Positions 59,808 through 64,000 of a DNA stretch of 64,000 nt are shown piece by piece; positions within the stretch are counted from its first letter, which is position 1; each line of letters opens with the position of its first letter. Source of the stretch: Candidatus Riflebacteria bacterium HGW-Riflebacteria-2 (lineage in GTDB: Bacteria; Muiribacteriota; Ozemobacteria; Ozemobacterales; Ozemobacteraceae); assembly GCA_002839435.1 (NCBI GenBank), contig PGYA01000008.1, positions 62,001 through 126,000 on the forward strand. Reading direction: 5' to 3'. The notes beneath the pieces were generated by a model that saw only the letters and a program-made list of their open reading frames with translations, did not search any database and had not been told where the DNA came from. The position numbers were made by a program, and so were the translations under genes.

Positions 59808-61736
59808 ATGACACCGTTCCGTAAGATATTTTTCATTCTAACAGATATAATCTGCATAGCTTTTTCGCTTGTGGCTGCTATCTGGCTCAAATTCGACCAT
59901 CTCCAGCCACAGCACATTCAATACCTGCTTTTCATTATTCCGATTCTTACACCGGTTGGTCTGGCATGCTTCTGGTTCATGGGTCTCTATAACCGCACAC
60001 TGCGTTTTACTTCGCTTCCCGATATGGTTGCAGTATTCACAGCTGTAACGACCTATTCGATGCTTAAAATCGGTTCAATTTATTTCACCCAGAGTTTTGC
60101 CAATTTCAGTGCAGTATTTGTAATCGACTGGATGCTCTCTCTCATTCTGGTCGGCAGCAGTCGAATTGCACCAAGAGTTGCTTTGAGCGTTCTTGAGGCA
60201 AGTCCACTCCGCGGCTGGCTGTTTAACAAAACCTCACAAAAGTCAAAACGTGTTCTCATCATCGGAGCCGGACAGGCTGGCGAAGGCATTTTGCGTGAGA
60301 TAAGACGCAACGTTAATCTGCCGATCAACGTCGTAGGGCTCATTGATGACAGCCTCAAGAAACATAACCAGATCATTCACGGCGTTCAGGTTCTTGGTGG
60401 CAGCGACAAGATAGGCAGTGTAGTTAAAGAGCACAGCGTCGATGAAATCATTATTGCGATACCTTCAGCCTCAGGACAGGAGCTCAGACGCATCATCAAA
60501 CTCTGCCAGGATACCAGAGTAAGGTTCAAAACACTGCCCGGACTACAGGACATCATCGCCGGGAAACTGGTCAGCCTGCAGCTGAGAGATATTGCTATCG
60601 AAGATCTTCTGCGCCGACCACCGGCAGAAATAAATCTTGCTGAAATCGCGGCCTATGTGACCAGCAAGGTTGTTATGGTAACCGGCGCAGGCGGCAGCAT
60701 CGGCAGCGAAATCTGCCGGCAGATCCTGCCATTTCAGCCATCCAAGCTGATACTTCTCGGCCATGGCGAGAACAGCATCTTTAAGACCAACCAGGATCTG
60801 CACGGCGACGAAAATCTCGGTAATATCGCGCTTATTCCGGTAATTGCTGACATTCAGGATCGCGAAAAGATCGCCAGCCTGTTTAACACCTACCGTCCCG
60901 ACATAGTCTTTCATGCGGCCGCGCACAAACATGTGCCCCTGATGGAACTCAACCCTGAAGAAGCCGTAAAAAACAACGTGCTGGGCACCCGCAATCTGGT
61001 AGACGCTTCTCATAATACCAAGGTTGAAAGATTTGTCATGATCTCGACCGATAAGGCCGTAAACCCGACCTCTATCATGGGTGCGAGCAAGCGTGTCGCC
61101 GAAAAAATTCTCAAATGCTATGCCCGCCGAAGTCAGACCAGATTCGTCGCAGTCCGCTTTGGTAACGTTCTCGGCAGCCGCGGCAGCGTTATTCCGCTCT
61201 TCAAAGAACAGATAGAAAAGGGCGGCCCGATTACCATCACCCATCCCAAGATGATCCGTTATTTCATGACCATTCCCGAAGCCAGCAAGCTGGTCATTCA
61301 GGCCGGTTCTTATGGCAAGGGCGGCGAAGTATTCATTCTCGATATGGGTGAGCCTGTGCGCATTATCGATCTCGCCGAAGATCTCATAAGGCTTTCGGGC
61401 CTCGAAGTTGGCAAAGATATCGAGATCAGGTTCACCGGTATAAGACCGGGCGAAAAGCTTTACGAAGAGCTGCTTACAGCCTCAGAAGGCATTACTGCCA
61501 CGCGTAACCGCAAGATTTTTATCGCAAGACCAGAAGAGGTCGATGAAGCTGCGCTGATGACTCAGGTCGAGCGACTGGAAGCGGCAGCCAGAAATGGCAA
61601 GATACGCGGTATTCTCAGAGGTTTCCAGGAAATAGTACCTTCATTCGCCCCGAATCGTGACATGATTTATAACGACCGCCAGATTCGTGAAGACAAAAGC
61701 CAGTTACAGCAGCACCCACAGTTACGGGTAATCTGA
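59808..61736 (+). CDS. Membrane nucleotide-sugar 4,6-dehydratase (PglF/CapD/FlaA1 family)
   Basis: 642 residues. Four membrane segments (within 1-115) precede a first Rossmann-like domain (about 145-270, VLIIGAGQAGEGILREI) and the catalytic SDR domain (from about 285, VVMVTGAGGSIGSEICRQI). The active site carries FVMISTDKAVNPTSIMGASKRVAEK, where Met replaces Tyr of YxxxK, as is normal in this subfamily. It removes water from UDP-GlcNAc to give the 4-keto-6-deoxy sugar for glycans such as bacillosamine. A TATGCT-like -10 box lies about 60 bases upstream, and AAGGGC precedes the ATG. Length and order are those of the family. Confidence 0.94.
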   Translation: MTPFRKIFFILTDIICIAFSLVAAIWLKFDHLQPQHIQYLLFIIPILTPVGLACFWFMGLYNRTLRFTSLPDMVAVFTAVTTYSMLKIGSIYFTQSFANFSAVFVIDWMLSLILVGSSRIAPRVALSVLEASPLRGWLFNKTSQKSKRVLIIGAGQAGEGILREIRRNVNLPINVVGLIDDSLKKHNQIIHGVQVLGGSDKIGSVVKEHSVDEIIIAIPSASGQELRRIIKLCQDTRVRFKTLPGLQDIIAGKLVSLQLRDIAIEDLLRRPPAEINLAEIAAYVTSKVVMVTGAGGSIGSEICRQILPFQPSKLILLGHGENSIFKTNQDLHGDENLGNIALIPVIADIQDREKIASLFNTYRPDIVFHAAAHKHVPLMELNPEEAVKNNVLGTRNLVDASHNTKVERFVMISTDKAVNPTSIMGASKRVAEKILKCYARRSQTRFVAVRFGNVLGSRGSVIPLFKEQIEKGGPITITHPKMIRYFMTIPEASKLVIQAGSYGKGGEVFILDMGEPVRIIDLAEDLIRLSGLEVGKDIEIRFTGIRPGEKLYEELLTASEGITATRNRKIFIARPEEVDEAALMTQVERLEAAARNGKIRGILRGFQEIVPSFAPNRDMIYNDRQIREDKSQLQQHPQLRVI

Positions 61737-61766
61737 CAAAGCCAACAGCCAACTGAATAGAAAAAA

Positions 61767-63560
61767 TCAGCTCTTGTCCTTGTCGTCGCCAGAAACTGGC
61801 GGATAAGGCTGCGAAGAAGGCTTTTCAGACAGCTGATCAGGTGTCTTGTGCGCCATTACCGGTGGGTAAGGCTGGCTTTCAAGTTTCTTTTCATCTTTCA
61901 GCTCATGGGCAGCCATTGGCGGATAAGGCTGTCCTTCGAGCTCATGAACGGTTTCGGCAGTCTCTTTTATTTCGGTACCGTCATCGATGAGAACCATGTC
62001 GTCAGTTTCTTCGACCTTTTCAAAATACTGGAAAAGCTTGCGGTCAAAGGCTTTCAAAAAGGCTTCGACGCATATGGGGTCGAACTGCTTGCCTGAAAAT
62101 TTCTTGAGTTCGCCGATAGCGGTCTTAACGGTAAGACCCTTGCGATAGGGGCGGTTGGTTGTCATCGCATCAAAAGCGTCGGCCACACAGATAATACGAC
62201 CAGCCAGCGGGATATCTTCGCCGACCAGATGATCGGGATAACCCCTGCCATCGTAATATTCATGATGATGCAGCACTCCAGGAATCTTATCGGCCAGAAA
62301 ATCAACCGGACGCAGAATCTTGGCACCAATAGCAGGATGTTTCTTGATAATGGCGTATTCTTCATCGGTAAGTCGACCCGGTTTCCTGATAATGCTGTCT
62401 TTAATACCGATCTTGCCGACATCGTGAAGAAGACCAGCATAGCGTATATCTTCTATTTCTTTGGCTGGCAGATTCATCTCTTCAGCGATAGCAACCGAAT
62501 ACTGTGTTACCCGGCGCGAATGCCCCTGAGTATAAGGATCTTTGGCGTCAATCGCAGTAGCGAGAACTTCAATGGTAGAAAGATAAACCTTTTGAATATT
62601 CTCGTAGAGGCGGGCGTTTTCGATTGATGACACAGCCTGATTGGCCATATTCTCGAGCATTTCGAGGTCATGATCGTTAAACGGAATTGTACCGGTACGG
62701 TTAAGAACCTGCAAAACCCCGATGACCTTATCTTTAAGGCGCATTGGCACACAGATCATCGAGCGCGTAACAAAGCCTGATTTTTTGTCGGCGCCCTTGA
62801 AAAATCTCGGATCTTTCTCTGTGTCAGGGACAATGATAGGCTTATTGTTCTGGGCGCACCAACCGGCCAGACCTGTACCCATGGGCAGTCTGATCTCCTG
62901 GAGTTTGGCGCCGACATTTGGATCGCCCGACACAATGTGAAAATACAGCTCGTGTGTCTGTTCGTCAATGAGGTAAACAGTTGAGGTTTCGCAGCGCATG
63001 ACCTTGGTGGCCGTGCTCATGATCTTCGTCAGCAATTCGCGCAGGTCAAGAGTTGAGCTTACAACGCGTCCCACTTCGAGCAACGCGCCCATTTCTTCCA
63101 TGCGAAGTTGAACGAGTTCTATTTCCAGGAAAGTATTTATCGAAGTCGCGGCCAGATCGCGAAACGCTTCAGCCGAGACAGACAATTTCGCTTCGTACTC
63201 CGGCATTATCAACATGCCAAGCACATCGTCATCTGAGCCAAGTGGCGTCAAATGATAGGTTTCACCATCTTCGTCAGCGACTGTTTGTGCGTCTATTTTT
63301 CCATGCCCGAGTTTATCACGGGTAAATGCCACACATTGGCAGCCGAGGCTTTTGTCACTGAGACCGTCGTTGTACCTTATTCTGGTCAACTGCGCCGAAG
63401 GGTCGTAAAATATAACTCCAAGCCCGGGCCGACCGAATAGATCTCGCGAGGTGCAGCTGAGAACACGCAGAATGCTGTCGGTATTCTTTCCACACGAAAG
63501 AATCTGCTTCTGCGCTTCATACAGCAATTGCTGATGCGATGCTGTCAATGTTTCAGCCAC
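61767..63560 (-). CDS. GAF-GAF-HD-GYP phosphodiesterase with QPYPP tail repeats
   Basis: 597 residues. A weak GAF-like domain (about 10-150), a clear GAF domain (160-320) and a short helix lead to HD-GYP (about 330-510): HSRRVTQYS, LLHDVGKIGIKD, HPAIGAKIL, HHHEYYDGRGYP and DAFDAMTTNRPYR. All metal ligands and the GYP residues are present, so it should hydrolyse cyclic di-GMP to GMP. The tail (about 530-597) contains QPYPP three times at about 20-residue intervals, an unusual feature. The start is GTG 63560, with AAGGAG rather far upstream (13 bases). It has no membrane segment and is cytoplasmic. Confidence 0.93.
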   Translation of the reverse strand: MAETLTASHQQLLYEAQKQILSCGKNTDSILRVLSCTSRDLFGRPGLGVIFYDPSAQLTRIRYNDGLSDKSLGCQCVAFTRDKLGHGKIDAQTVADEDGETYHLTPLGSDDDVLGMLIMPEYEAKLSVSAEAFRDLAATSINTFLEIELVQLRMEEMGALLEVGRVVSSTLDLRELLTKIMSTATKVMRCETSTVYLIDEQTHELYFHIVSGDPNVGAKLQEIRLPMGTGLAGWCAQNNKPIIVPDTEKDPRFFKGADKKSGFVTRSMICVPMRLKDKVIGVLQVLNRTGTIPFNDHDLEMLENMANQAVSSIENARLYENIQKVYLSTIEVLATAIDAKDPYTQGHSRRVTQYSVAIAEEMNLPAKEIEDIRYAGLLHDVGKIGIKDSIIRKPGRLTDEEYAIIKKHPAIGAKILRPVDFLADKIPGVLHHHEYYDGRGYPDHLVGEDIPLAGRIICVADAFDAMTTNRPYRKGLTVKTAIGELKKFSGKQFDPICVEAFLKAFDRKLFQYFEKVEETDDMVLIDDGTEIKETAETVHELEGQPYPPMAAHELKDEKKLESQPYPPVMAHKTPDQLSEKPSSQPYPPVSGDDKDKS

Positions 63561-63614
63561 TTTAGCCCGTTAACTCCTTATATTTTTTAACCATCATCAG
63601 CGTGGAACGATCTG

Positions 63615-64000
63615 TCAAAATTCAAATGTATCACTCATAAACTTTTGCGCTTTTCCGTCGGTGTCAAGCCACAATAATGTAAAATCACACCGCCAAGCTC
63701 CCCAGCCGGGCTGAGACAATACCGGCACTCTTTCAATTTTCCGTTTCCACCAGATGTCTGGGGCAAGCCCGGCAATCGAACCACGGCAGGCGGCATTTCC
63801 TGCTTCCGGCTGAAAAAACGAGCCATCTGACCTGATTTCGCAAGCCGACGACATAGCGCCGCCACCACTGCAAAACCAGCTTATCTGATGACCTGAGTTC
63901 TCGTATTTCCATGCAAGAGCCCTTTTATAGTCGAAATCGTTGCCGTGTACATTTATTAATACGGGAAAACTGTCGCTTTTGTTCCCGAAAAAATCTTCCA
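63615..64000 (-). CDS. C-terminal part of a protein of unknown function (right edge)
   Basis: The minus frame is open from the right edge to TGA at 63615 and gives 128 residues with no start codon needed inside the window. The visible part is rich in Trp, Gly and Ser with three cysteines (ISWFCSGGGAMSSACEIRSDG, GNAACRGS), then PGWGAWRCDFTLLWLDTDGKAQ. It looks like an extracellular or pilin-like beta domain, but no family is recognised. It lies upstream of the HD-GYP gene with a 54 bp gap. Confidence 0.65.
   Translation of the reverse strand, partial: EDFFGNKSDSFPVLINVHGNDFDYKRALAWKYENSGHQISWFCSGGGAMSSACEIRSDGSFFQPEAGNAACRGSIAGLAPDIWWKRKIERVPVLSQPGWGAWRCDFTLLWLDTDGKAQKFMSDTFEF

Overview
The window looks like a chromosomal segment of a diderm bacterium outside the well-studied groups. 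Support for this comes from an LptF/LptG-type permease (LPS export), two S-layer-homology (SLH) porins of the kind that tether an outer membrane to the cell wall in deep-branching diderms, SpoVG, SpoIIE-type phosphatases with a SpoIIAB/SpoIIAA-like pair, and an unusual wealth of TPR and HEAT proteins. A Riflebacteria-like or similar lineage would fit, but that is inference and no marker here proves it. Genes are densely packed with many ATGA and 1-14 bp overlaps. No prophage, CRISPR array, rRNA or transposase gene was seen.

Layout. 1-8.1 kb (minus strand): two tandem membrane SpoIIE/PP2C phosphatases (the first runs off the left edge), rubredoxin, CheW, rdgB and rph. 8.4-16.4 kb (plus, one gene minus): a very basic exported protein, a GNAT, a riboflavin-kinase-like protein with a metallo-beta-lactamase-fold hydrolase, a HEAT protein, ftsH and wecB. 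16.4-17.4 kb: a non-coding stretch with repeats, an AT-rich island and a MITE-like element. 17.4-26.6 kb: a minus-strand operon (DnaB-like ATPase, TPR, HEAT), an Rrf2 regulator, a LolA-like exported protein, RqcH and a TolB-like beta-propeller. 26.8-35.4 kb: a WecG/TagA glycosyltransferase fused to a degenerate WecA-like domain, an exported protein, and two SLH porins that share a conserved, probably structured 5' leader. 35.4-45.8 kb: a nine-gene minus operon (lptF-type permease, argS, TPR, anti-sigma kinase, STAS antagonist, tmk, GAF-GGDEF, YaaR, rapZ). 46-48.8 kb: a J-like/TPR/double cold-shock fusion, an ABC ATPase and an HD hydrolase. 49-57.5 kb: lipM-like, spoVG, tRNA-Gln, a shortened glmU, prs, a TPR lipoprotein and a radical SAM protein. 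57.6-64 kb: a three-gene envelope operon with SLH-like and AMIN/STN domains, a PglF/CapD-type dehydratase, a GAF/HD-GYP protein and a partial gene at the right edge.

How it fits together. Envelope building is a repeated theme: wecB, wecG-like, the CapD-like dehydratase, glmU, LptF, the porins and the AMIN/STN operon. Regulation rests on partner switching (SpoIIE phosphatases, RsbW-like kinase, STAS protein) and cyclic di-GMP (GGDEF synthase, HD-GYP hydrolase), with GAF sensors in both cyclic-di-GMP genes. At least five genes have a good sigma70-type promoter whose -10 box lies only 6-9 bases before the start codon, so leaderless transcripts look common here.
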